Below, in pieces: positions 1 through 8,048 of a DNA stretch of 32,684 nt (positions are counted from its first letter, which is position 1; the number at the start of each line of letters is the position of its first letter). The DNA comes from Clostridia bacterium (lineage in GTDB: Bacteria > Bacillota > Clostridia > Christensenellales > CAG-138), in the NCBI GenBank assembly GCA_017509785.1, contig JAFWOT010000007.1:1-32684 (forward strand), given 5' to 3'. A program made the translations under genes and the position numbers. Under the pieces are notes generated by a model. That model was not told where the DNA came from and did not search any database. It saw only the letters and a program-made list of their open reading frames with translations.

Positions 1-27
1 CGGCCCCCCGGTTTGCCCGGGGAGCCG
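1..27 (-). terminator. Hairpin terminator of the large subtilase gene
   Basis: Read on the minus strand, an 11-bp GC-rich stem with a GCAAA loop follows the stop codon of the protease gene by about 16 bases. Any T-tract would lie beyond the window edge, so the call rests on the stem and its position. Confidence 0.6.
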
Positions 28-43
28 TTTTGCGTTCAAAGCG

Positions 44-3000
44 TCAGATGAGCGCGAATATCGCGGAGAGGTCGGAGGAGTCGACCGCGCCGTTGAGGCT
101 CGCGTCCGCGTTGGCAAGACCCTGAGCGGTGAGCTCGCCCTTGCCGAGCAGGTACGCGGAGAGCGCGGAGATATCGCCCATGTCGACCTTGCCGTCGCAG
201 TTGACGTCGCCGAGGAGACCCGCGGGAGTCTGGTTCTCGGTGTAGGTCGCGGTGACCACGAGATCGCTCGTCACGTTGTTGAACGCGACGTCCCAGCCGG
301 CGAAGGTATAGCCATCGCGGGTGGGATCCGCGGGCGCGGTCGCCGCGGAGCCGTGCTCAACGGTCTGGGTCGAAAGGACCGTGCCGTCCCAATCCTTGAA
401 TGTGACGGTGTAGGTGTTGATGGTGTACTGAGCCGTTACCACGAGATCGCTCGTCACGTTGTTGAACGCGACGTCCCATCCCGTGAAGGTGTAGCCCTCG
501 CGGGTGGGATCCGCGGGCGCGGTCGCCGCCGTGCCCTCCTCCACCTGCTGGGTGGAGAGGACGGCGCCGTCCCAATCCTTGAAGGTTACGGTGTAATACA
601 CGGGCTCGGGAGCGGAGGCGGTCACGTACTTGTAGAACCTGATGAGACCGTTCGTGTTCTTGCTCGTGGTGAAGTATGCGCTGCTGCTGCCGAGAGCGAG
701 GTAATAATAGCCCTCGGAGTCGATCTGGTTGTTGAGATCGCCTCCGGAATACAGCCACGCGACTGCCGTATCGGAGGGATACAGGTACTCGGAGGAATCG
801 AGGCCCATGTACTTCGAGTTGCCTACGTTCCTGAAAGTGTAGCCCGCGGAAGCCGTGCCGGACTCGATCTCCCAGAGTATGGAGTTGACGTCCACGGTGG
901 AAGGAACCGTCACGGTGTTGTCGCTGTTGACGGTGACGCCCTTCGCGGTGAGGTAATGGTTGCTCGAATAGACGGTGTTGCCTACGGCGTAATTGCCGGA
1001 GGCGATTATGTATTGGCCGCCCACCTCGAGCTGATCCGCAAGTATGAAGCCCTCGAACTCGGTGACGTTGACCGTCGCGGAAGCCGTAACGACGGCCTTC
1101 GTTTCGATGTTCGTGGCCGTGGCGGTGATGACCGCCGTGCCCGCCCTTACGCCGGTGACGGAAGCGGAGTTCCTGGATCCGACGACGGTGGCGACCGCGG
1201 GGTTGGAGCTGGTCCACTCGATCTCATAATTGTTCGCGTTGGCGGGGACCTTCACGACGCTGAGAGCGACGGAGCTGCCGACGAGCACCTCCGCGGGATC
1301 CGGAGAGAGGGTCATGCCGGTGATGTCGATGGGGTCGGTGGAGCCGCCCTCGCCCGTCAGGGTGATGACGGAGGAGGTGTTGTGGCCGTAATCGCCGACC
1401 TTGACGTAAACGGTAGAGGCCGTCGTGGAGAACTCCACGGTGGTGTATTCGCCGCGCGCCGAGGGGGTGATGGCCTGTTCGGTGATCTTCGTCGTGCAGG
1501 CGGCGTTGGAGTAGACGCCGATCCAGGCGGCGTAATGCTCGTCATGGACGGTGACGGAGGAATTGCTTCCGTTTATGCTCCAGGCGGTCACCTCGGGGGC
1601 GGTGTTGTCTATCGTCATCGGGAGCCTGATCTCGGCGCACTCGTTCTGCTCGGGAGTGAAGCCGGGATTGTCAAGATAATGATAGAGGTCGAACACTATG
1701 TGCGTCCCCTCGGCGAGGCCGGTGGGAGCCCAGCTCGTGAACAGATCGCCGATGTTGTCGGAGCTGTGATAGAAAGCGGCGGAGGAGTTGCCGTTGGGGT
1801 AGTTCCACGCCTTCGGCATGTAGGAAAGGTCGACGTCGAGGTAGACCTCGCCGGTATCCTCGTTGAAGATCTTTATGCCGCCCTCGCCCGCGTTCCTGAT
1901 GAGGTCGTAGGTGAGCTTGTCGATCTTGTCGTAGTACGTATCCCCGTTGGGGGAGAGGGTGCAGCGGTCGGCGAGCCAATCGCTCGAGGTGATATAGGGG
2001 TTTGCCCCGAAGAGCATGTAGCTTGAGCCCGAGGTGATCGCGCCGACCTCGGCCTGATAGGTGTGGATGTTGTATTTGTTGACGCCCTGTATCTCGTCGA
2101 TATAGGTGTAGCGGTCGAACACGGAGGCCTCGTTCCAGTTCCCGTAGAAGGAGAGCCACGGCACCGCGAGGTTCACCGTGCCGGAGAGCGTGATGACGCC
2201 GTCGATGTAAATGCCGTGGGGGAAGAGGCTGTCGAGCTCGGACTTGATGGAGCTTGAAAGCGTTACGGTGATGGTGACCTTCTTCGTGCTGTTGGCGGGG
2301 ACGGTGACGGAGGTGTCGCCGCTGACCGTGGCGTAGGAGGCGATGTTCCTGTTGGAGCCGGAGAGCACGCGCACGCCGGACTGGCTGTTGACGGTCGCCG
2401 TGGTGGTGTTCTCCGTCAGGACGGTGGTGCCGACCGTGTAGGAGAGGGCGCTTGAACCGAAGTTGACCACGTTGAACGAGAGCGTGTATACGCCGGTCTT
2501 CTGCGGGTCGTCGCCGATCTCGAGCTTCGGGCGGTCGCAGCCGTCAACGGTCACGTATGCCTTCGTGGTGATGGCCTTCTGCATATCGACTATGCCCGCG
2601 CCCTGCGTGCGGGGAGAGACGTTCGATACGGGGTTGGCGGTGCACATCAGCAGGCGGTTGATCATGTCGGTCTTGGCCTTGCCGGTTAGGGACGGGAAGG
2701 CGGTGTTGACGTAGTTTGTCATGAGGGCCATGCACCCCGCGATATGCGGGCAGCTCATCGAGGTGCCGGACATCGTGCCGTAGCCCGTGGTGGAGCCGGT
2801 AAGGGATGAATCCCTCGCGGAATATATGTTGTAGCCGGGGGCGGTGACCTCGGGCTTTATTTTGAGGTCGGCGGTCGTGCCGTGGCTGGAGAAGTACACC
2901 ATGGAGGAGGAGCTCTTCTGGCAGCAGGCGACGGCGAGCGAATTCGTATAGGTCGCCGGGGAGCCGATTATGCCGTTGTCGGGGTTCATCGCAAGGGCGT

Positions 3001-4117
3001 AGGTCTTGTAGCTTGAGCCGTAATACTGAGTGCCGGAGGAGGATCCGTCGTTGCCGGCGGCGCACGCGAGGTTGATCCCGTGCTGCGCCATGAGCTCGAG
3101 GACCTCGTCGGTCTCCGCGTCGTCGGAGGTGTAGCCGACGCCGGAGCCGAGGCTCATGTTGACGGCGTCGACGTTCAGCGTGACGCAGTCCTCAAGGGCG
3201 GCCATGATGGTATCCCAGCCCGCTCCGCCGGAGGAGCCGAACACCTTCATTATGACGAGCTGCGCGTCCTTTGCGACGCCCGTATAGCTGGAGCCGGAAT
3301 AATAGCCCGCGGCGATGCCCGCGACGTGGGAGCCGTGGTCGCTTCCCGCGTCCTTATGGGAAACGTCGGTGTCCTTGCCCGCGTAATCGAAGCGGAAGGG
3401 GATCTTGCCGCTGTAATAGAGGCCGGAGGCGGAGAGCGTGCCGGAATAGAGCTGCTCGCACTGCATGTTGTTGTTGGCAAGCAGCGAGGAAACGGAGCTC
3501 GAGCTCATCTTCTGGCCCGAAGGGGCGGTCGAGAAGGCGTTGTGGGCGACGACCGCGCCGGTGTCCAGGATGGCTATCGTCGTGCCCTTGCCGGTGTAGC
3601 CCGCGTTCCACGCGTCGTCGGCGTTGATGAACCCGACGGAGGAGGAGAGCCTGTCGTTCTCGCCGACCATGGCGGTGGGGGCGTTCCACGCGGGGGCGAT
3701 ATAGGCCTTTTCGACCTCGTCGAGCGCGGCGACCTTCTCTATCATGCGGCGCGGCATCGAGATGGAGAAGCCGTTGAACAGGAGCTGATAGCGGAAGTTG
3801 ATCTTCATATCGGCGTCGGTGAAGAGCTCGGCGATGCGCTTCTCGGCCTTATCCTGCCCGGCCTTGAGGAGAGCCGTCACGTTGGCGGCGTCCTGCGAGC
3901 GGACGTCCTTCGTGACTGCGGCGACCGGCGAGCCCTTGAGCTTGACCATGACTGTCACGATCTCGTCGGGATCGGGCGCTTCGACGTGCCTGTCATCCGT
4001 GCGCAGGGCCTCGGGATTGACGGGCGCCTCCGCAGCGGGCGAGCCCGCGGCGAAGCTCATGGGGGCTGCCGCAAGCACCATCAGCACAGCGAGCAGCATG
4101 CATAAAAGTTTTCTCAT
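44..4117 (-). CDS. Secreted subtilisin-like (S8) serine protease with InlB-type repeats and C-terminal dockerin
   Basis: 1357 residues. A signal peptide (1-23, ending SFAA) is followed by an I9-like propeptide (about 52-142) and an S8 catalytic domain. The triad is Asp185 (ILDTG), His261 (HGSHVAG) and Ser453 (GTSMSCPH), with oxyanion Asn356 (AAGND). Then come an Fn3-like region as in cell-envelope proteases, a Big2-like Ig domain (about 960-1045), two tandem InlB/Listeria-Bacteroides repeats of about 61 residues (about 1175-1297) and a type I dockerin (1301-1357; GDVNCDGKVD plus a looser second loop). It should be exported and cleave proteins outside the cell; the dockerin would attach it to a cohesin protein, none of which is in the window. 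I chose the ATG at 4117 over one 15 codons upstream because it follows GGAGGAAGGA and opens directly into the signal peptide. Substrate unknown. Confidence 0.95.
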   Translation of the reverse strand: MRKLLCMLLAVLMVLAAAPMSFAAGSPAAEAPVNPEALRTDDRHVEAPDPDEIVTVMVKLKGSPVAAVTKDVRSQDAANVTALLKAGQDKAEKRIAELFTDADMKINFRYQLLFNGFSISMPRRMIEKVAALDEVEKAYIAPAWNAPTAMVGENDRLSSSVGFINADDAWNAGYTGKGTTIAILDTGAVVAHNAFSTAPSGQKMSSSSVSSLLANNNMQCEQLYSGTLSASGLYYSGKIPFRFDYAGKDTDVSHKDAGSDHGSHVAGIAAGYYSGSSYTGVAKDAQLVIMKVFGSSGGAGWDTIMAALEDCVTLNVDAVNMSLGSGVGYTSDDAETDEVLELMAQHGINLACAAGNDGSSSGTQYYGSSYKTYALAMNPDNGIIGSPATYTNSLAVACCQKSSSSMVYFSSHGTTADLKIKPEVTAPGYNIYSARDSSLTGSTTGYGTMSGTSMSCPHIAGCMALMTNYVNTAFPSLTGKAKTDMINRLLMCTANPVSNVSPRTQGAGIVDMQKAITTKAYVTVDGCDRPKLEIGDDPQKTGVYTLSFNVVNFGSSALSYTVGTTVLTENTTTATVNSQSGVRVLSGSNRNIASYATVSGDTSVTVPANSTKKVTITVTLSSSIKSELDSLFPHGIYIDGVITLSGTVNLAVPWLSFYGNWNEASVFDRYTYIDEIQGVNKYNIHTYQAEVGAITSGSSYMLFGANPYITSSDWLADRCTLSPNGDTYYDKIDKLTYDLIRNAGEGGIKIFNEDTGEVYLDVDLSYMPKAWNYPNGNSSAAFYHSSDNIGDLFTSWAPTGLAEGTHIVFDLYHYLDNPGFTPEQNECAEIRLPMTIDNTAPEVTAWSINGSNSSVTVHDEHYAAWIGVYSNAACTTKITEQAITPSARGEYTTVEFSTTASTVYVKVGDYGHNTSSVITLTGEGGSTDPIDITGMTLSPDPAEVLVGSSVALSVVKVPANANNYEIEWTSSNPAVATVVGSRNSASVTGVRAGTAVITATATNIETKAVVTASATVNVTEFEGFILADQLEVGGQYIIASGNYAVGNTVYSSNHYLTAKGVTVNSDNTVTVPSTVDVNSILWEIESGTASAGYTFRNVGNSKYMGLDSSEYLYPSDTAVAWLYSGGDLNNQIDSEGYYYLALGSSSAYFTTSKNTNGLIRFYKYVTASAPEPVYYTVTFKDWDGAVLSTQQVEEGTAATAPADPTREGYTFTGWDVAFNNVTSDLVVTAQYTINTYTVTFKDWDGTVLSTQTVEHGSAATAPADPTRDGYTFAGWDVAFNNVTSDLVVTATYTENQTPAGLLGDVNCDGKVDMGDISALSAYLLGKGELTAQGLANADASLNGAVDSSDLSAIFALI
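241..597 (-). repeat. Tandem in-gene repeat encoding two InlB-type modules
   Basis: Two direct repeats of about 180 bp (roughly 241-417 and 424-597) share long identical blocks. Each encodes a module running from YTVTFKDWDG to a GWDVAFNNVTSDLVV block. The high DNA identity suggests recent duplication or ongoing gene conversion within the protease gene. Confidence 0.85.
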
Positions 4118-4163
4118 TGGGTCTTTTCCTTCCTCCCGCGGCAGCGGGAATATAATATGCAAT

Positions 4164-4192
4164 ATCTTATCATACGGGGCGGGGAATGTCCA
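4164..4192 (-). promoter_or_regulatory. Probable sigma-A promoter of the large subtilase
   Basis: On the minus strand, TGGACA (4187-4192) and TAAGAT (4164-4169) are separated by 17 bp, about 45 bases upstream of the start codon. Two mismatches in the -10 box make it a moderate match. Confidence 0.45.
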
Positions 4193-4252
4193 TAGCGGGG
4201 AGAGGGGATAATGAAAATAAATAAAAAATCTTCCGCGGGGCTCAAAGGGATA

Positions 4253-4281
4253 TTGACTTTCGGTCCTCGTTGTGATACGCT
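4253..4281 (+). promoter_or_regulatory. Probable sigma-A promoter of the lipoprotein gene
   Basis: TTGACT (4253-4258), a 17-bp spacer and TACGCT (4276-4281) lie about 48 bases upstream of the ATG at 4329. Confidence 0.5.
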
Positions 4282-4328
4282 GAACAATGAAGTAATATGC
4301 TGATTTTATTCACGGAAGGAGCATTCAT

Positions 4329-4862
4329 ATGAAACTCGCTCGTTTGATGATACCGGCTGTCGCCCTCGCGGCGATGATGTTCTGCGGCTGCTTCGGCAGC
4401 GGCGGGAAGACCGTTTCGCCTTCGCCCACGCCGGCCGGTCAGGCCGCCAACACGCCCCATGCCGCGCAGCCGGGCGATTACGATAATTCCGTCACGGTGA
4501 CGGACGGCAGGCTTGAGGGCTCGGCCTTCAACTGGGAATTCTTCCTCGGCAAGAGCGGCGCGGGCCGCGCGGCCGAGATAACGCTGATAAGCACCGTAAA
4601 CGGCGCGAAGGAGGAGATGCTCCTTACCGGCGGCACGGGGAGCTTCACGCTGAAGCGCTCCTCCGGCGAGACGTCTTTCACCTACCTGCTCAGCTTCACT
4701 GCGGATTTTGAGGGCGAGAGCGTATCACACGCGGAGCTCTGCGTGCTGACCGACGATCCCGATCTCACGGCCGAGGCGTTTTTCGGCGGCGCGGTCCCCA
4801 CGGACGCCCGCATTGGCGACGTGACGGAGCACGGAGTCGTCGTCTATACCAACTACCGCTGA
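4329..4862 (+). CDS. Predicted lipoprotein of unknown function
   Basis: 177 residues. The N-terminus has a positive start, a hydrophobic stretch and a lipobox-like end (MMFCGC), with Cys21 the likely lipidated residue. A Ser/Pro/Thr/Ala-rich linker follows (about 25-50), then a beta-rich domain (about 52-177) that I do not recognise. The start follows GGAAGGAG with good spacing. It should be anchored to the outer face of the membrane. The gene has its own promoter, and the next gene has a separate one, so it is probably monocistronic. Substrate or ligand unknown. Confidence 0.8.
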   Translation: MKLARLMIPAVALAAMMFCGCFGSGGKTVSPSPTPAGQAANTPHAAQPGDYDNSVTVTDGRLEGSAFNWEFFLGKSGAGRAAEITLISTVNGAKEEMLLTGGTGSFTLKRSSGETSFTYLLSFTADFEGESVSHAELCVLTDDPDLTAEAFFGGAVPTDARIGDVTEHGVVVYTNYR

Positions 4863-4897
4863 TCACACGGATTTTACAAAACTTTACACGCCCTTTA

Positions 4898-4926
4898 TTG
4901 ACCGCCGCAGTGCGGTCATTTATAAT
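4898..4926 (+). promoter_or_regulatory. Sigma-A promoter with an operator-like dyad in its spacer
   Basis: TTGACC (4898-4903), 17 bp and a perfect TATAAT (4921-4926) sit just upstream of the DUF2500 gene. A dyad TGACCGC / GCGGTCA (4899-4905 and 4912-4918) fills the spacer and overlaps the -35 box. It is placed where a repressor could block polymerase; it might also be the stem of a weak terminator for the lipoprotein gene. Confidence 0.7.
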
Positions 4927-4951
4927 ATCGGAAAAGAAAGGAGGATGCTTC

Positions 4952-5386
4952 ATGGGAGCTTTTGTTGTTGTGTTTTTCGCGTTCGTACTCATCATGCTGC
5001 TTAAGATCGTAAAGCAGGCAACCGGCCTCGCGGAGGATGAGAACGCCCCGGTCGAGACCCGCGAAGCGGAGCTCGTCGCGAAGAGGACGAACGTCTCGGG
5101 CGGCGCCAACGGCAGCGTGACGAGGTATTATCTCACTTTCGAATTCGGGGACGGCTCCCGCCGTGAGCTCCGCGCCGAAGGGAGCGCATACGGCCTCCTT
5201 GCCGAGGGCGACCGCGGTGTGCTGAGGAGCCGCGGCTCCTCCCTTTTGAGCTTCAGCAGGCAGGAAAACGTCCTCCCCGCGCAGGAGCCCGCCGACGTTT
5301 CCGGCTGGCATAAGTGCGAGGCCTGCGGCGCGACGTTCCGCGGCCCCGTCTGCGATTACTGCGGGACCCCGCTGAAGCTGAATTAA
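4952..5386 (+). CDS. DUF2500-family membrane protein with C-terminal zinc ribbon
   Basis: 144 residues. One N-terminal membrane segment (about 2-20) is followed by a soluble domain with the features I associate with DUF2500: an AELVAKRTNVS strand, YYLTFEFGDGSRRELR, and an AYGLLAEGDRGVL core. The C-terminus adds a four-cysteine ribbon (CEAC and CDYC, about 121-139). An upstream in-frame ATG at 4898 is rejected because it falls inside the promoter; the ATG at 4952 follows AGGAGG at ideal spacing. DUF2500 has no assigned function. First gene of an apparent operon with the two genes downstream (19-base gap). Confidence 0.85.
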   Translation: MGAFVVVFFAFVLIMLLKIVKQATGLAEDENAPVETREAELVAKRTNVSGGANGSVTRYYLTFEFGDGSRRELRAEGSAYGLLAEGDRGVLRSRGSSLLSFSRQENVLPAQEPADVSGWHKCEACGATFRGPVCDYCGTPLKLN

Positions 5387-5404
5387 ACCCGAAGCCATGG
5401 AACG

Positions 5405-6166
5405 ATGAACGAGGTCAGTTTCTCCGCCGCCTGCGCGAGAGCGCTTCTGAGGAAGCCCGGCGGCATCGGGATGCTCGGCGAAAAGGCCCTGCATTCCGCA
5501 ATGAAATACTATTACGAGCCCGACGAGACCTGCCACGAGCGGGAATTCATGGGCTTCGTTGCCGACGTCCTCAACGGCGAGGGCGTTATCGAGGTGCAGA
5601 CGAGGAACCTCTTCGCGATGAAGAGGAAGCTCGCGGTCTTCCTTCGGGAGACGTCCGTGACCCTCGTTCACCCCATCGTGCGCGAAAGGCGAATAATCTA
5701 CATGGACCCGGAGACGGGCGAGCTCTCGCGCCCGCGCCGCTCCCCCAAAAGGGGCAGGACGGAGGACGCCTACCTCGGCCTCGTCCACATAAGGGAGGCG
5801 CTTTCGGAGAGGAACCTCGTTGTGGTTATCCCCCTTGTCGACGCGGAGGAATACCGCGTGCGCGGCGCAGGGGCGGAAAAGCGGCGCGGCGGCAGGGCGG
5901 ATCTCAAGTATGAGCTCCTCCCGACGGAACTCGTCTGTGAGACGGTCCTCGTCACGCCGGAGGATCATCTGCGCCTTCTTCCCGACGCCCTGCGGGAGGG
6001 CGGGGAGCTGAAGCCCTTCACCGTGAAGGAGCTGGCGCAGGCGGGCTCGCTCCCCGTCAGGACAGCCTCCGCGATGTGCGCCGCGATGACCGCCGCGGGC
6101 GCTCTGACGAGGCGGCGGCAGGGGCGCAGCTACGTTTACGAAAGAGCGGAAGGAGAGGAAAGATGA
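5405..6166 (+). CDS. Conserved protein of unknown function, possible nuclease-like fold with winged-helix end
   Basis: 253 residues. I recognise the general type (a conserved uncharacterised protein of Clostridia) but no named function. The N-terminal third has conserved-looking blocks: LHSAMKYYYEPD, a GEGVIEVQTRNL strand and a basic helix (FAMKRKLAVFL). The Glu-x-Gln-Thr strand followed by a Lys/Arg helix is reminiscent of PD-(D/E)XK nucleases, but no clear acidic motif upstream makes this secure. The last 55 residues look like a winged helix (FTVKELAQAGSLPVRTAS). Its stop overlaps the next start (ATGA), so the two are probably translationally coupled. No strong Shine-Dalgarno is visible at the ATG. 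Confidence 0.75.
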   Translation: MNEVSFSAACARALLRKPGGIGMLGEKALHSAMKYYYEPDETCHEREFMGFVADVLNGEGVIEVQTRNLFAMKRKLAVFLRETSVTLVHPIVRERRIIYMDPETGELSRPRRSPKRGRTEDAYLGLVHIREALSERNLVVVIPLVDAEEYRVRGAGAEKRRGGRADLKYELLPTELVCETVLVTPEDHLRLLPDALREGGELKPFTVKELAQAGSLPVRTASAMCAAMTAAGALTRRRQGRSYVYERAEGEER

Positions 6167-6945
6167 GGATAAGTCTTATACAGATGCGCGTCACGGAGAG
6201 CGTCGAGAGGAACCTCGCCCGGGCGGAGGAGCTTGCGCTTTCAGCCCCGAAGCCGGACGTCATAATGCTTCCGGAGATGTTCTGCTGCCCGTATTCCCCG
6301 GATTCGTTCATAAAAAACGCGGAGCCTTCGGGCTCCGCGGTAACGCGCGCTCTCTCACGAATATCGAAGGAGACCGGCGCCTGGCTCATCGGCGGCAGCA
6401 TGCCGGAGGCGGCGGACGGAAGGATCTTCAACACCTGTTTCGTGTTCGATCCGAAGGGGAGGGAGGTCGCCCGCCACCGCAAGGCGCACATGTTCGATAT
6501 AGACGTGGAGGGCGGACAGCGTTTTTGTGAATCCGACGTCCTTTCAAAGGGCGAAGGGACGACCGTTTTCGATACGCCGTGGGGAAGGTTCGGCGTCTGC
6601 GTGTGCTTCGATATCCGCTTCCCCGATTTTATAAGGAGCATGCGCGGGATAGATTTTCTCGCCGTGCCCGCGGCCTTCAATATGACGACGGGGCCCCTCC
6701 ATTGGGAGCTGCTCTTCCGGGCCCGCGCCGTCGACGAGCAGATATTCACCTTCGGATGCGCCCCCGCAAGGGACGAGGCCGGGGAATACGTCTCATACGG
6801 GAACTCGATCGCCGTTTCCCCCTGGGGCAGGGTCATCGCCCGCGCCGGGGCGGAGGAGACCGTGCTGACTATCGACGCCGACCCGGAGGAGATCTCCGCC
6901 GTCCGCCGTCAGATCCCCGTTGGCGCACCCCGCAGGCGGGGCTGA
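6163..6945 (+). CDS. Carbon-nitrogen hydrolase (nitrilase superfamily, omega-amidase-like)
   Basis: 260 residues, the usual length for the Nit/omega-amidase branch. The triad is visible: Glu38 (LPEMF), Lys107 (HRKAHMFD) and Cys148 (CVCFDIRFPD). The family hydrolyses non-peptide C-N bonds; relatives with the RFPD motif act on alpha-ketoglutaramate and related metabolite-repair substrates, so a cytosolic deamidase role is likely but not proven. The start is the ATG at 6163, which overlaps the upstream stop and follows AAGGAGAGG; a longer reading is unnecessary. It converges on the aldo/keto reductase gene with 2 bases between stops. Confidence 0.9.
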   Translation: MRISLIQMRVTESVERNLARAEELALSAPKPDVIMLPEMFCCPYSPDSFIKNAEPSGSAVTRALSRISKETGAWLIGGSMPEAADGRIFNTCFVFDPKGREVARHRKAHMFDIDVEGGQRFCESDVLSKGEGTTVFDTPWGRFGVCVCFDIRFPDFIRSMRGIDFLAVPAAFNMTTGPLHWELLFRARAVDEQIFTFGCAPARDEAGEYVSYGNSIAVSPWGRVIARAGAEETVLTIDADPEEISAVRRQIPVGAPRRRG

Positions 6946-6947
6946 GC

Positions 6948-8039
6948 TCAGCCGAAATATTCGCGTATCTCCGCCATGCGGGCGCTCTGGCATACGCCGA
7001 ACGGGCAGCGGGAATCGCAGTGCCCGCAGGAGATGCAGTCCTCCGCGTGAAGGGAGAGCGTGCGGTAATGCTCGGCGGCCATGGCGTCGCCCGCGCGGGC
7101 AAGGTCGTAGTATTTGTTTATGAGCCCTATATCAAGCCCCATCGGGCAGGGCTTGCAGTGGTTGCAGTAGACGCATTTGCCCTTCGCCGCGGGCGGGGCG
7201 AACGAGGCGATGACCGAATAATCGCGCTCCCCGTCGGAGGCCGAATGGTAGGCGAGGAGCTTTTTTACGTCCTCCGTGTTTGCGGCTCCCGGCAGGACGG
7301 TCAGCACGCCGGGCTTATCGAGGCAGTAGCTTATGCACTGATATTGGGTCAGCGCCCTCCCGAAGGGGGAGGCCGAAGCATCCAGCAGCTGCCCGCCGGA
7401 GAACGGCTTCATGCACGAAATGCCGACGCCCGCGCTCTCGCAGCGGCGGTATACCTCCGCCCTCTCGTCCACCGAGCCGGAGGCGTATTCGCCCTGCCCG
7501 TAATCGTAAGCGGGGTTGACGGAGAACATCAGCATGTCTATATCGGCCTCGTCCATTATCCTCTGTATTACCGCGGGCGTGTGCGAGGAGAGCCCCAGGC
7601 GCCTCACGACGCCCTGCCGCTTCAGCTCGAGAAGCCGCCCGAAAACGCCGTTGCGCTTGTAGGTCTCCCAGTCGGAGAGCTCATCCTGGCAATGGATGAA
7701 GCCGTAGTCGATATAGTCCGTGCGAAGCTCGCGGAGCTGCTTTTCGACGGAGCGCTCTATCGTTTCGGGATCCAGCGACCAGCCGTATGTCCCAGCGGAA
7801 TAATCCGCGCCGAAATGGATCTGATAGAACACGTCTTTCCTCACGTCGGAGAGCGCCTCCCCCCAGATCGGGAAGCTCGACCCGTCGCCCGCCGCAAGGT
7901 CGAAATAGTTGATGCCGCCCTCATATGCCGTGCGGAGGGCCTTCACACCCTCTTCCATGCCCGCCTCGAAGAGATAGGCGCTGCCCATGCCTATCTCGCT
8001 TATCATATCGCCCGTGCGCTTGTTCTTTCTGTATTTCAT
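6948..8039 (-). CDS. Aldo/keto reductase with C-terminal 4Fe-4S ferredoxin domain
   Basis: 363 residues. An AKR TIM barrel (about 1-280) is followed by two cysteine clusters (289-298 and 335-345; patterns CxxCxxCxxxCP) that bind two 4Fe-4S clusters, as in the COG1453 group. These proteins are presumed electron-transfer oxidoreductases of anaerobes; no substrate is known. Asp47 is kept (YFDLA), but the position usually holding the AKR catalytic Tyr seems to be Trp59 (PIWGEAL), so classical carbonyl reduction is uncertain. It follows the alpha/beta hydrolase gene by 9 bases on the same strand, so the two probably form an operon controlled by the divergent MerR gene. Confidence 0.92.
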   Translation of the reverse strand: MKYRKNKRTGDMISEIGMGSAYLFEAGMEEGVKALRTAYEGGINYFDLAAGDGSSFPIWGEALSDVRKDVFYQIHFGADYSAGTYGWSLDPETIERSVEKQLRELRTDYIDYGFIHCQDELSDWETYKRNGVFGRLLELKRQGVVRRLGLSSHTPAVIQRIMDEADIDMLMFSVNPAYDYGQGEYASGSVDERAEVYRRCESAGVGISCMKPFSGGQLLDASASPFGRALTQYQCISYCLDKPGVLTVLPGAANTEDVKKLLAYHSASDGERDYSVIASFAPPAAKGKCVYCNHCKPCPMGLDIGLINKYYDLARAGDAMAAEHYRTLSLHAEDCISCGHCDSRCPFGVCQSARMAEIREYFG

Positions 8040-8048
8040 ACCGGCTCC

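Noticed and set aside
353..2026. 557-codon open frame on the plus strand inside the large subtilase gene
   Set aside because: It is antisense to conserved protease and dockerin-linked modules, has low-complexity Gly/Val/Arg/Asp content and no ribosome site; GC-rich genes often leave open antisense frames.
6940..6953. 14-bp palindrome GGCTGAGCTCAGCC at the junction of two convergent genes
   Set aside because: It arises because both genes end in GGC TGA and their stops almost touch, so no regulatory meaning is needed.
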